Positions 41,620 through 50,316 of a DNA stretch of 64,000 nt are shown one piece after another (the stretch's first letter is position 1; every line of letters begins with the position of its first letter). Source of the stretch: Bog-375 sp049698695 (GTDB lineage: Bacteria; Acidobacteriota; Terriglobia; Bryobacterales; Bryobacteraceae); assembly GCA_049698695.1 (NCBI GenBank), contig JBAVYH010000094.1, forward strand, positions 1-64,000. Reading direction: 5' to 3'. The notes below the pieces were generated by a model. It was not told where the DNA came from. It made no database searches and worked only from the letters and a program-made list of their open reading frames with translations. Both the position numbers and the translations under genes were made by a program.

Positions 41620-41755
41620 AACGCCGAGGCTAGGCGATTTTCAGTGTGAGTTGGCTGGAGTACATTTGTGATCCATTACTCACGCGTGGCGGCGTGAGGC
41701 TCGGCGCGTGCCCTTTGGGAGAATGCACCCGCGAAATGCCGGAGTGTCGCCCGTC

Positions 41756-42784
41756 TCACTCCCCCTCGCAAGGCGCCCTCACCACCACGCGATAAACCCC
41801 CTCCGCCGTCCCCGCATCCAGCCGCGCTCTTCCGCCATAGCGCATTTCCAGCCGCCGCCGCACCTGCGCCAGGCCCACTCCCAATCGTTCCGGTGGCGGC
41901 GCCTCTGCATCGAATGGATTGGTCACGATGATGACGACTCCGGTACCGTCTCTGCGCGCTTCCAGGCGAATCGTGCCGCCCTCCACCAGGCTGGCGATGC
42001 CGTGCTTGACGGCGTTCTCAACCAGCGGCTGCAACAGCAGCGTGGGCACCGCGCAGTCTTCGCAGCCGGCTTCGATCTCGATTTCGACCCGCAGCCGGTC
42101 GCTGAAACGCACCTGCTCCAGCTCGAGATAATCGCGCGCCAGGTCCAGCTCTTCGCCGAGCGGAATCGTGGGGCGGCTGCCGAGCCCCAGGCTGATGCGC
42201 AGAAAATCGGAAAGGCGGATGCACATTTCGCGCGCGCGCGCGGCGTCCACCGAGGCCAGCGCAGCGATCGAATGCAGGCTGTTGAACAGGAAGTGAGGAT
42301 GGATCTGCAACCGCAGCGCCTGCAGCTCGGCCTCGCGCGCCAGGGTACGGGCTTCGGCGGCGCGGGCCTCGGCCTCGCGCGATTGCTCGGCTGCCAGGCC
42401 GGCGTAATGCAGGCCGGTGGAGAGCAGGTAGAGCAGCACGCCCACGCCGAACCAGAGCGGCAAATGGCCGGTGGCATCGATCTTCAACTCCTGGGCCACC
42501 GCCCAGGCGATGCCGGCCAGCAGCAGACCGCCCGCCGCCGCCGCGGCGCTGAACGTCACCGCCAGCTCCGGCAGGGCTGCCAGGCTGAACGGGCGGCTGC
42601 GGCACAGATACCAGGGCGAGAGGCAGGCGAAAGCATACACGAAGCAGGCCGGCGCCACCACGGCCGCAGCTTGCGCTATGCGGAATCCGCCTCCCGCCCA
42701 TGTCAGGTAGGTGAGCAGCGCGCCGGCCGGAAGCCATGCCAGCAGATAAAAGAGCAGGCGGCGCGACGCCAGGATAGGATGCAT
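41756..42784 (-). CDS. LytS-type sensor histidine kinase
   Basis: A 342-residue kinase of the HisKA-LytS (His_kinase) family: four predicted helices in the first 130 residues, a short coiled coil, then phosphoacceptor His in LQIHPHFLFNSLHSIAAL and an ATPase domain with LVENAVKHGIAS, and VGLAQVRRRLEMRYG. No extracellular sensor domain is seen; sensing may be within the membrane. It starts six bases after a LiaF-like gene, so the two are co-transcribed. The likely partner regulator (LytTR type) is at 38651-39400. Confidence 0.92.
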   Translation of the reverse strand: MHPILASRRLLFYLLAWLPAGALLTYLTWAGGGFRIAQAAAVVAPACFVYAFACLSPWYLCRSRPFSLAALPELAVTFSAAAAAGGLLLAGIAWAVAQELKIDATGHLPLWFGVGVLLYLLSTGLHYAGLAAEQSREAEARAAEARTLAREAELQALRLQIHPHFLFNSLHSIAALASVDAARAREMCIRLSDFLRISLGLGSRPTIPLGEELDLARDYLELEQVRFSDRLRVEIEIEAGCEDCAVPTLLLQPLVENAVKHGIASLVEGGTIRLEARRDGTGVVIIVTNPFDAEAPPPERLGVGLAQVRRRLEMRYGGRARLDAGTAEGVYRVVVRAPCEGE

Positions 42785-42790
42785 CGGCGG

Positions 42791-43546
42791 CTAATTCTTG
42801 AAGGTCACGCCGCCGAACACGCCCGCGCCCTTGACGATCAGCCGCTTCGGGCTCGGGTTCAGGCTGCGATCCGGGTGCTGCGTCTGGTCCGTAAAGCCGC
42901 CAAACACGCCCGTGCCTTTCATTACGACTTCCCATGCGGCGGGAACCTTGATATCCGCGCCGCCGAACACCGCGTTCACTTCCAGCACGGCGGAATCGCG
43001 CAGCATGGTCGCCCCGCGCAGGTCGATGTCGAATCCGCCGAAGACGCAGTCCACCTTGCCGCCCTGGAAGTCGCCGTCGGTGACCACCCGCTTTCCGCCG
43101 CCGAAGACCGCTGACTCGTTCAGCTTGTTCACGCGCAAGTTGAACTTATCGGCCCACTCCGCGTGCCGGTTCAGCTTGCAGCCCCATTCCGCGCTCGGCC
43201 CGAACAGCCGGTCGGTCAGCAACAACACGCCCACCGCGATCAGGATCAGCGGCCACAGGTCGCCCCACCCCATGTGCGGGACGCCCAGATTGCCCATCAG
43301 CAGAATGCCGCCGATACCGGTCAGAATTCCGCCCAGCACCTTGGACTTCGGCTCCGGCTGATCCACCACCTTGAAAATGCCCCAGGCGATCAGCGCCACC
43401 GGCCAGTACACAAAAATGTCGTGGAATGGCACGATTCCCAGGTTATTCAGAAAAAAGATAGCCCCGACGCCAATCAGGATCAGGGCGGGAATCCATTGGG
43501 CAGGCAGGCCTTCCTGAGGGCTCTGCTGGTTATCTTGTGGTGTCAT
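42791..43546 (-). CDS. LiaF-like membrane protein
   Basis: A 251-residue protein. Two pairs of short helices in the first 130 residues (WIPALILIGVGAIFFLNNLG, VLGGILTGIGGILLMGNLG, DLWPLILIAVGVLLLTDRLFG) resemble DUF5668/LiaI-like modules; the C-terminal 110 residues are a beta-helix with repeated VFGG (FNESAVFGGGKR-type repeats), typical of LiaF and cell-wall-stress proteins. ATG 43546 begins MTPQDNQQSPQEG; the longer frame lacks support. By analogy with LiaFS, it may restrain the following LytS-type kinase. Confidence 0.88.
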   Translation of the reverse strand: MTPQDNQQSPQEGLPAQWIPALILIGVGAIFFLNNLGIVPFHDIFVYWPVALIAWGIFKVVDQPEPKSKVLGGILTGIGGILLMGNLGVPHMGWGDLWPLILIAVGVLLLTDRLFGPSAEWGCKLNRHAEWADKFNLRVNKLNESAVFGGGKRVVTDGDFQGGKVDCVFGGFDIDLRGATMLRDSAVLEVNAVFGGADIKVPAAWEVVMKGTGVFGGFTDQTQHPDRSLNPSPKRLIVKGAGVFGGVTFKN

Positions 43547-43795
43547 GACCCCAGCGTAAGCCGCGGCCCGGCTCGAGGCACTTGCCAATCGGCGAATGGC
43601 GCCCAGCCGCCGGTGAGTGCCGGGAGCGCCGCGGCAAATGCCGGCCGGGTGAAACGAGGTGGCGCGCGCCCGCACTATCTTGATGGAGGTCCGGCCGGCC
43701 GTTCCCCTGGGTTCCTGCGGAATTGCGCCCGAAACCCGCCGGCGGGTCTAAGGCAATTGAATTGCTCTGTCGATACGTAGAGCGAGGTGGAGACG

Positions 43796-43882
43796 ATGAT
43801 GGTGGCAGCCGGACTAGGGGTTTTAGTGGTGATTTGCCTGTTCCTTGCCATGATGGAGACCCCTCCGCACATTGGCAGATAG
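43796..43882 (+). CDS. 28-residue single-span membrane peptide, putative
   Basis: The frame reads MMVAAGLGVLVVICLFLAMM then ETPPHIGR and TAG: one hydrophobic span of about 18 residues and a short polar tail. GGTGGAG lies three bases before ATG 43796. A palindromic GCAATTGAATTGC is about 40 bases upstream. It lies in the spacer between the LiaF-like and HD-GYP genes. Small single-span proteins often regulate membrane complexes; the nearby LiaF/LytS system is a candidate partner, by position only. Confidence 0.5.
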   Translation: MMVAAGLGVLVVICLFLAMMETPPHIGR

Positions 43883-44446
43883 TACACACCCGGAGTCAAC
43901 TTGACACACCGGACGATCGAAAGGCGTCACGCAGGCAAACGCGGGTCCTCCGCCATGCGTAGTCCCCTGATATCCATTGTCAACAACCCCTCTCTTTGAA
44001 GCGCCCCGCGCTCTGCCCATATCCCCCGTGCTGAAAAATCGAAGCGCAGGCTGTCAAGCCCTGCTGAGGCGAGATTCGTCTCGGCTTTTCTTGGCCGCGT
44101 CCGTACGGGCCGGGCATGCCCGGCGCGCCTCACACGAAGCACTCAACCGCGGCCAAGAATACGCGATCGTATTTGAAAGGGCTGGCCGGCAGAGTTCCAA
44201 CCCGCGGCGCGCTTCCACTATTAAAGGTAGGCCGCCGGCCCGTTGAGGGTATCCCTATTCATTGCCCCTCGTAGACCACCTAAGAGAATCACCGCAATCG
44301 CGCCAAGAGTGCATGGAACGCCCCAGGAATTTATTAGCCTGCACCGGCTAAGGATTCCGCCAAGACCGCCGATAACTCCAGTAGTCGTGGAACACAGACA
44401 GGTCAGGCAGAACGCGCGACCCGGATGGAGCGTCAGTCCCGCGCGC
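43883..44446. other. Repeat-rich spacer
   Basis: Part of a 900-base stretch with no ordinary gene. It holds a relative of the 1681-1736 segment (44046-44102) including hairpin CGAGA-TTCG-TCTCG, a GCATGC palindrome GCCGGGCATGCCCGGC (44109-44124), and flanking arms CTTGGCCGCG (44090-44099) and CGCGGCCAAG (44148-44157). From 44243 the HD-GYP frame is open but shows no homology until about 44447. A minus-strand frame over 44221-44631 has hydrophobic stretches but is not claimed as a gene. Confidence 0.7.
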
Positions 44447-45229
44447 GTGGGCGCACCGGGAGACTGGAAGGATCTGTTAAAGACATGCGCGCAGCGAACC
44501 GAGGAAATGCGCGCCGAACATCGCGGTCGGGCCGGCCTGGACGAAACCGAAGAGATTGTCTTCGCCCTGGCGCGCGCGGTCGAACAGCGGGATGCGCAAA
44601 CCGGCGGGCACTGCGAGCGCCTGGCGTTCATCAGTGTGGCGCTGGGTATCGCCTTGGGGCTGGATCGGGTGAGCCTGCTGGCGCTTTATCGCGGCGGCTA
44701 TCTGCACGACGTGGGCAAAGTGGGGATTCCGGATTCCATCCTCTTCAAGCCCGGCAAGCTGACGGCGGAAGAATGGGTGACCATGCGCAGCCATTCCGTC
44801 CGTGGAGAAGAAATCTGCCGCCACCTGAAATCCCTGAGCGCGGTGTTACCGATCATTCGTCACCACCACGAGCGCTGGGATGGCTCCGGGTATCCGGACG
44901 GGCTGCGCGGCGATCAAATCCCGCTGCTGGCGCGCGTCTTGCAGATCGCCGATATCTATGACGCGCTCACCTCCGCGCGCCCATACAAACCCGCCTACAC
45001 ACCGTCGGAAGCCATCGACATCATGCGCATGGAGACAGCGCGAAACTGGCGCGATCCGCGCATCTTCCATCTCTTCACGCGCCTGCAAAGCGAGGTGATC
45101 TCCAAGCTGGGAGATCTGGGAGGCACGGAACGCAGCCTGCCTTCCATGCAGCAGTCGCTGGTTAGCCTGCAACGGTCCCTGGTCACGGAATCCCAGGCCC
45201 TCACCCATTCGGACCGGCAAGTGGCTTAA
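44447..45229 (+). CDS. HD-GYP phosphodiesterase
   Basis: Cyclic di-GMP hydrolase domain: HCERLAFISVALG, HDVGKVGIPDSILFKPGKLT, HHHERWDGSGYPDGLRGDQIPL and QIADIYDALTSARPYK contain all metal ligands and the GYP loop. About 260 residues, with no receiver, GAF or membrane domain, so regulation must come through partners or transcription. The start is uncertain: GTG 44447 is used here, ATG 44507 also precedes the domain, and the open frame reaches 44243. A helical tail (QSLVSLQRSLVTES) ends the protein. Confidence 0.88.
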   Translation: MGAPGDWKDLLKTCAQRTEEMRAEHRGRAGLDETEEIVFALARAVEQRDAQTGGHCERLAFISVALGIALGLDRVSLLALYRGGYLHDVGKVGIPDSILFKPGKLTAEEWVTMRSHSVRGEEICRHLKSLSAVLPIIRHHHERWDGSGYPDGLRGDQIPLLARVLQIADIYDALTSARPYKPAYTPSEAIDIMRMETARNWRDPRIFHLFTRLQSEVISKLGDLGGTERSLPSMQQSLVSLQRSLVTESQALTHSDRQVA

Positions 45230-45320
45230 GCGCCAGCCCGCCCTTGGGACGCCGCCAAGCGTGGCGACCGGGAAGTCCGCGACCCACGCTCCGCCTCGGC
45301 TCGAGAACCGCCTGTTGTGA

Positions 45321-45560
45321 TCAGTACGGCGCTGAAAGCCGGCTGAATTCGAACGCCGTGGGATCGAGGCCGCGCGCGCGGAGCATCCCGATGCAATCGG
45401 CCGGCGAATCGCCGATGGCTTCGATGCGCCGCAGCGCCAGGTTTCGCGGCGTGTAGATTTCCAAGGCGATGTACTTGCCGGCGAACGCAAGTCGCTCGGC
45501 GATGGTAAGCCTCTCCGGAGACCGGCCAATCGCACGCTCCGGTTTCGTCGCTCGATCCAT
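45321..45560 (-). CDS. Small conserved-looking hypothetical protein
   Basis: 79 residues from ATG 45560 (a GTG 12 bases earlier is possible). The sequence LTIAERLAFAGKYIALEIYT, then RIEAIGDSPADCIGMLRARGLDP is regular and helical, and resembles a short protein family common in acidobacteria and cyanobacteria, from memory and unchecked. No signal peptide or catalytic motif. It lies alone between HD-GYP and fucosidase genes. Confidence 0.65.
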   Translation of the reverse strand: MDRATKPERAIGRSPERLTIAERLAFAGKYIALEIYTPRNLALRRIEAIGDSPADCIGMLRARGLDPTAFEFSRLSAPY

Positions 45561-45790
45561 CACGGGCACCACTTCGGAAGAATTGTAGCAGAGCGGGACG
45601 GGCGCCCTCGCCCGTGCCGGACCGCGGGTCCGGCAGCCAAGCCGGCGGGTCCACGGAAAAGGCAGGCCCTCTTGTCTTTCTGACTTCGAATCGACAAAGT
45701 GCGAAGGCCGATTGCGCCGTCTTTTTGTGAAACCATATAGACTGAGCGATGAGCCGCGGTCACCACTCCCGGCTCGCCGGAAAGGATGCC

Positions 45791-47329
45791 ATGAAGTTTA
45801 GCAGACGAAGTGCGCTTGGCCTGATTGCGGCGGCGCCCCTTAGCCACCGGCTGCGCGCCGCGGCGGCCGATCTCGCGATTGCCAAGGGCCCGTTCGTGGG
45901 AACGCACGCATCGCTCGCCGCTTACCGCGTGCCGGAATGGTTCCGTGATGCCAAGTTCGGAATCTGGGCGCACTGGGGGCCGCAGTCGGCGCCCGAGGAC
46001 GGCGATTGGTACGCCCGGAATATGTACATCCAAGGTAGCCCGCAGTATAAATACCACCTGGAGCATTACGGGCATCCCAGTAAGTTCGGATTCAAGGATG
46101 TGGTTCCGACCTGGAAGGGCGACCAGTTCGACCCCGAACATCTCCTGGACCTTTACAAAAAGGCCGGCGCCAAATACTTCGTCAGCATGGGTGTGCACCA
46201 TGACAACTTCGACCTCTGGAACTCCAAGTTCACCCGCTGGAACTCGGTGAACATGGGGCCCAAAAAGGACATCGTGGGGCTGTTTCGCAAGGCCGCGCTC
46301 AATCGCGGCCTCAAGTTCGGCGTCAGCGACCACCTCTGGATCAGCTACAAGTGGTTTGCGGTAAGCCACGGGAGCGACAAGACCGGCCCATTGGCGGGGA
46401 TCGCCTACGATGGCGCCTATCCGCAGTGGGCCGACCTCTATCACGAGGCCGATTGCGCCCGGTTCGCCGGGCCGAACGTGGAGTGGAACGACAACGGCAT
46501 TCCGGATTCCTGGAAGCGCAAGTGGTTTGACCGGATCAAGGATTTGGTCGACCATTACGAGCCCGACCTGCTGTACACCGATGGCCCGCTGCCATTCGAA
46601 GACTACGGGCTTCGCCAAGTGGCGAACCTCTATAACCTTAATGCCGCACGGCACGGCGGCGTCGTGGAAGCTGTCTACACCAGCAAGCGGCCGGAGGATT
46701 GCGAAACCGGAACCTGCGCCCTCGACGTGGAGCGCGGCGTGCCCGACCAGATTCTGCCGAATCCGTGGCAGACCGATACCTGCGTCGGCAACTGGCACTA
46801 CAAACGCGACATCAAGTACAAGACTCCCAAGACCGTAATCGACCTGCTGGTGGATATCGTGAGCCGCAACGGCAATCTGCTGCTCAACTTTCCGCTTCCC
46901 AACAGCGGCGCGCTGGACCCGGATGAGTTGAAGATCGTCGCCGCAATCACAAGCTGGATGGCGGTGAACAGCGAGGGCATTTACGGCACGCGCCCCTGGA
47001 AGATCTTTGGCGAAGGCCCGGGAACGCAGGTGGAGAAGAAGGGCGCCTTCAACGAATCGGCGCGCAAGGCGCTGACGGCCGAAGACGTGCGCTTCACCAC
47101 CAAGGGCGACACACTCTACGCATTTGTGATGGGCTGGCCCGCTGGGAGCGCGCTCATCAAGCCGCTCGGCACCGCCAGCCCGCAAGCGCCGGGCAAGATC
47201 GCCAATGTGGAATTGCTGGGCCACAAGGGCAGGCTCGAATGGTCGCAGACCGAAGCCGGCCTCAGCGTCACCATGCCGCACGAGCCGCCATCGCAGCATG
47301 CCGTCACGCTGAAGGTGGCGTTGGCGTGA
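45791..47329 (+). CDS. Exported GH29 alpha-L-fucosidase
   Basis: A 512-residue glycoside hydrolase family 29 enzyme removing L-fucose from glycans. The fold signatures FGIWAHWGPQSAPEDGDWYARNMY (quoted in part), GAKYFVSMGVHHDNFDLW and NGNLLLNFPLP are clear, and the catalytic nucleophile is Asp264 in LLYTDGPLP. The N-terminus has a twin-arginine-like signal (MKFSRRSALGLIAAAPLS). ATG 45791 has AAAGGA upstream; the frame opens at 45749. A C-terminal beta domain follows residue 410. With the GH1 and GH5-like enzymes it points to growth on plant or microbial polysaccharides. Confidence 0.94.
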   Translation: MKFSRRSALGLIAAAPLSHRLRAAAADLAIAKGPFVGTHASLAAYRVPEWFRDAKFGIWAHWGPQSAPEDGDWYARNMYIQGSPQYKYHLEHYGHPSKFGFKDVVPTWKGDQFDPEHLLDLYKKAGAKYFVSMGVHHDNFDLWNSKFTRWNSVNMGPKKDIVGLFRKAALNRGLKFGVSDHLWISYKWFAVSHGSDKTGPLAGIAYDGAYPQWADLYHEADCARFAGPNVEWNDNGIPDSWKRKWFDRIKDLVDHYEPDLLYTDGPLPFEDYGLRQVANLYNLNAARHGGVVEAVYTSKRPEDCETGTCALDVERGVPDQILPNPWQTDTCVGNWHYKRDIKYKTPKTVIDLLVDIVSRNGNLLLNFPLPNSGALDPDELKIVAAITSWMAVNSEGIYGTRPWKIFGEGPGTQVEKKGAFNESARKALTAEDVRFTTKGDTLYAFVMGWPAGSALIKPLGTASPQAPGKIANVELLGHKGRLEWSQTEAGLSVTMPHEPPSQHAVTLKVALA

Positions 47330-47389
47330 CGGCATCGGCCGTTTGTGGCGAGGCTCAATCAAACGGGCCGCGCGGTCGGCATGTCCGGT

Positions 47390-47749
47390 TCATTCAGGCT
47401 GCATCTCGCGCAACTGCCGCAGGGCGTGTTCACACGCGCTCGAGAGCGCCGGGAGATCAATCCGCACGATATCCCAAAGCCGGTCCGCCCGGATCGCGTC
47501 GTATTCATGGCGCAAGCGGTTGCCGAGCCCTCGGATCTGCTGCCAGGGCTGATCGGGCATTATAGTGGGCGCGATGTCTCCAAGCTTCGCTGCCGCTTCG
47601 CTTATTCGCTCAAGGCAGCGCTCCACGGCGTCGTTGGTTCGCGCGTCCTCTTCAAACGAAGCCAAGTCCATGCCGGTGACGTAGCGCTGGATGGCCTGCA
47701 CGTTGTCGATGATGTCCTGCAAGCGGCGCAGGGGTTTCTCAGAAGGCAA
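47390..47749 (-). CDS. HEPN/DUF86 protein (HepT-like toxin)
   Basis: A 119-residue helical HEPN protein. It starts with TTG 47749, overlapping the MNT gene's stop by 11 bases. The core LQDIIDNVQAIQRYVTG, NDAVERCLERISEAA and IRGLGNRLRHEYDAI is typical of DUF86. The usual RNase motif is RNxxxHxY; here the first Arg is Gly (GNRLRHEY) though His and Tyr remain, so catalysis may be weakened or use another Arg. In MNT/HEPN pairs the HEPN protein is the toxin and the MNT protein inactivates it by AMPylation. Confidence 0.88.
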   Translation of the reverse strand: MPSEKPLRRLQDIIDNVQAIQRYVTGMDLASFEEDARTNDAVERCLERISEAAAKLGDIAPTIMPDQPWQQIRGLGNRLRHEYDAIRADRLWDIVRIDLPALSSACEHALRQLREMQPE

Positions 47750-48044
47750 GCGCGCGATCCCTGTCGATCTCTTTTTGCAGGCGCTCTTTGCGCACCGGTT
47801 CTTCGACGATATCCACTTTGCAGGCGAGGATTGCCGACAGCCGGCGCTCCAGCTCCTCAATGCGGCGGAAGTAGTCAAGGCCCGGCTTGGAAAAACTCTC
47901 TCCCAAGCGCACAGCCACATCGACATCGTAAGCGGGATTCTCGCGGCGCGCCACCGAGCCAAACAGGGACACGCCCATCACACCCGCCGCGCGTAGTTCG
48001 GCTTCATGCGCCTGCAAAGCGGCTATGACCTGCTCACGTTCCAT
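47739..48044 (-). CDS. MNT-domain nucleotidyltransferase (MntA-like antitoxin)
   Basis: A 101-residue minimal nucleotidyltransferase: the GS-x10-DxD motif is LFGSVARRENPAYDVDVAV, with the third acidic residue in KVDIVEE. ATG 48044 begins MEREQVIAALQAHEAELR; the frame is open to 48125. It precedes and overlaps the HEPN gene, the standard mntA-hepT order. It should transfer AMP to the HEPN toxin. Confidence 0.9.
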   Translation of the reverse strand: MEREQVIAALQAHEAELRAAGVMGVSLFGSVARRENPAYDVDVAVRLGESFSKPGLDYFRRIEELERRLSAILACKVDIVEEPVRKERLQKEIDRDRALAF

Positions 48045-48148
48045 GATTCTATTCTGGCGACCACGCTTCCTCCCAGTCAAGGCCGCCAGAAAATGTCGTC
48101 GGGGAGTTCGCTCCGTATCGTACAATGGCCGTGGGCTTCGGCTGATCT

Positions 48149-49042
48149 ATGCCACTCTCCCGGCGGCACCTGATGTGGGGGCTATCTGCGGGCGCGGTGC
48201 GTGCTGCAGCGCAGGAGCGCACCGCGAACGGGCCCCGGCCGCGCGTCTCGCCGGCGCTGTGCGTCCACATCGAACAGTTTCCGGGCATCGGTTACGACGA
48301 ATTGGGTGGCGTGATCCACGGGCTTGGTTTCGATGGGTGCGTGCTTTCGGTCCAAGAGGGCGGCCACATCACGCCGGAGCACGCCGAGCTCGATCTGATG
48401 CGCGGCGTCGAGGCGATGACCGGCAGAAGCGTGGATGTATACGCCATCGGCACGCCGGTCACTTCGCCCGCCGAACGAGTTCTGCAGTTGATCTTCTGGG
48501 TGGGCCACGAAATGGGCGTGCCCATCTTCCTCCCCGGGCAATGGACGCTTCCGGCCGAAGGCAACCTGGATGCGCGCCTGGCGGAGATTCAGCGCGACCT
48601 TTCCGTACTGGCATCGTTTGCCGGCCGCGCCGGCATGGCGCTGGCTGTCCACAACGGACCTGGCGGCGACTTCGGCGGCGCGGTATGGGATGCCGGCCTG
48701 CTGCTGCGCGGCATCGACGCGCGCTACGCGGGTTACGATTTCGATGTCGGCTACGCCGCGCGAATGGGAGCTCCGGCCGCTGCCCTGGCGCTGTGCATGG
48801 CCCTGCCGCGATTGAAAATGGTGACGGCGCGCGACTGCTACTGGACGAAGGGCTCTGGCGCCTGGACGCTCACCGAATGCCCGCTGGGAGAAGGAATGGT
48901 CGATTGGCCCGCCATGTTCCACACGCTGGCTGCGGCGCGTTACGCCGGGCCGATCCTGTTGCGGGTCAATTACCGTTCCGACGACCCGCTGGCCGCGCTG
49001 CGCCGGGACCTGGCGTTCCTCAAGAAACAACTGGCTCTCTGA
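48149..49042 (+). CDS. Sugar phosphate isomerase/epimerase-like TIM-barrel protein
   Basis: A 297-residue xylose-isomerase-like TIM barrel: HIEQFPGIGYDELGGVIHGLGFDG, metal-ligand candidates in LAVHNGPGGDFGG, GYDFDVGYA, and the C-terminal GPILLRVNY. The start MPLSRRHLMWGLSAGAVRAAAQ resembles a short Tat signal, so the protein may be exported, as is frequent for such proteins in soil acidobacteria. Substrate unknown. It is divergent from the MNT/HEPN pair. Confidence 0.8.
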   Translation: MPLSRRHLMWGLSAGAVRAAAQERTANGPRPRVSPALCVHIEQFPGIGYDELGGVIHGLGFDGCVLSVQEGGHITPEHAELDLMRGVEAMTGRSVDVYAIGTPVTSPAERVLQLIFWVGHEMGVPIFLPGQWTLPAEGNLDARLAEIQRDLSVLASFAGRAGMALAVHNGPGGDFGGAVWDAGLLLRGIDARYAGYDFDVGYAARMGAPAAALALCMALPRLKMVTARDCYWTKGSGAWTLTECPLGEGMVDWPAMFHTLAAARYAGPILLRVNYRSDDPLAALRRDLAFLKKQLAL

Positions 49043-49176
49043 CCGCCGGCTTCTTTGTTATCGCCAAACCGCTCCCGCCTCCGATCATAACCAGGGCCGT
49101 GAGGCAGTGGAGTGGTTCACCTGAGAATCTCGTAAATCACAGTGTGCGTCATGAACCCTCCGCCCCGCAGCGGCCG

Positions 49177-50121
49177 CTACGAGCGCGGAGCCATGGCGAG
49201 GCCGGCGGCGCCGACGATGCCGGACTTATCGGCTACCTGTTGTTCCACCAGCGGCACCTCCCGGCCCAGCAGGCCGCGCGAGCGCTCCCACACGGCGTCC
49301 TGCAAGGGGGACAGCAAATCCGCGCCGGCATTGGCCACCTGGCCGCCGATGATGACGATCTCGGGGTCGAAGGTGTGCAACAGGCCGGCCAGCGCGGCGG
49401 CGAGTTTGGCGATGGCGTCCAGAATGATGGTCGAGGCAAGCTCATCGCCCTCGCGCGCGGCCTGAAAAATGGTGCGGCAGTTGACCAGTTGCGGCTGTTC
49501 GCGAAACAGGCGCGTGAGCGAGGACTCGCAACCGCGATGCACGGCGGACCAGGCTTGCGCCTCGATGGCGCGCGCGGAAAACACCGTCTCCAGGCAGCCG
49601 CGATTGCCGCACGCGCATTGCGCCCCGTCGGGCGCCACGGTCAGATGGCCCAGGTTGCCCGCCATGCCCGTGTGGCCGCGTAGCAGTTGGCCGCCCGCCA
49701 GCACGGCGCCGCCCACCCCCTGGCCGAGGGTGAGCATGACAACGTTCTCGCGGCCGCGCGCCGCGCCCCACACTATCTCACCCGCCAGCGCCACGCGAGC
49801 GTCGTTATCGGCGAAGACCGGTACGTCGGGCGGCAGGCCCACCAGGTCGCTGAGGCGCAGCCCTTCGAGGAAGTGCAAGGTTCCGCGCAGCAGCTCGACG
49901 CGCGTGCTATCCGGGTCGATGATGCCTTTGCAGCCGACGCCGACCGCGGCGGGCTGCGAGGTCGCTTCCAGCAGCCAGTCGATGGCCTCGTGCAGCGAGG
50001 GCAGCAGCGAATCCAGATTGCCCGGCGTTTCGATGGTGCGTGCGGCAAGAATGGCGCCCGCTTCGTCGACCATCCCGGCCTTGATTTGCGCGCCTCCGAT
50101 ATCGATTCCCAATACCATCAT
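49177..50121 (-). CDS. ROK-family sugar kinase
   Basis: A 314-residue ROK kinase. Phosphate-binding LGIDIGGAQIKAGMVD at the N-terminus, FADNDARVALAGE with the catalytic Asp, GQGVGGAVLAGGQLLRG, and the zinc motif GHLTVAPDGAQCACGNRGCLE. Likely glucokinase or N-acetylsugar kinase; no DNA-binding domain, so it is an enzyme rather than a repressor. Two adjacent ATG codons (50121 and 50118) are possible starts. Confidence 0.92.
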   Translation of the reverse strand: MMVLGIDIGGAQIKAGMVDEAGAILAARTIETPGNLDSLLPSLHEAIDWLLEATSQPAAVGVGCKGIIDPDSTRVELLRGTLHFLEGLRLSDLVGLPPDVPVFADNDARVALAGEIVWGAARGRENVVMLTLGQGVGGAVLAGGQLLRGHTGMAGNLGHLTVAPDGAQCACGNRGCLETVFSARAIEAQAWSAVHRGCESSLTRLFREQPQLVNCRTIFQAAREGDELASTIILDAIAKLAAALAGLLHTFDPEIVIIGGQVANAGADLLSPLQDAVWERSRGLLGREVPLVEQQVADKSGIVGAAGLAMAPRS

Positions 50122-50316
50122 GCGTGCTATTCAATATACGCCAGCCCGCGCCGCGCGAATAGGCAGATCCCGCAATGCGAAATACCGCAGGAAGGCAGCC
50201 GCTACGGATCATGCGGCGGCGCAGAGGCCCGGCGGCAAGTAAGGGGGGCGGGCGTGACGCCGCCGGGAGGAGGCGGTTCCGGGGGGAAGGGGCGGTGATG
50301 GTAAGCTAATCGAAAG

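Noticed and set aside
44221..44631. Minus-strand frame with hydrophobic stretches and a CLTCLC motif
   Set aside because: It overlaps the HD-GYP start region, has no ribosome site or homology, and half of it is antisense to the conserved domain.
45560..47362. 600-codon minus-strand frame antisense to the GH29 gene
   Set aside because: The GH29 signature and catalytic Asp are on the plus strand; this is a shadow.
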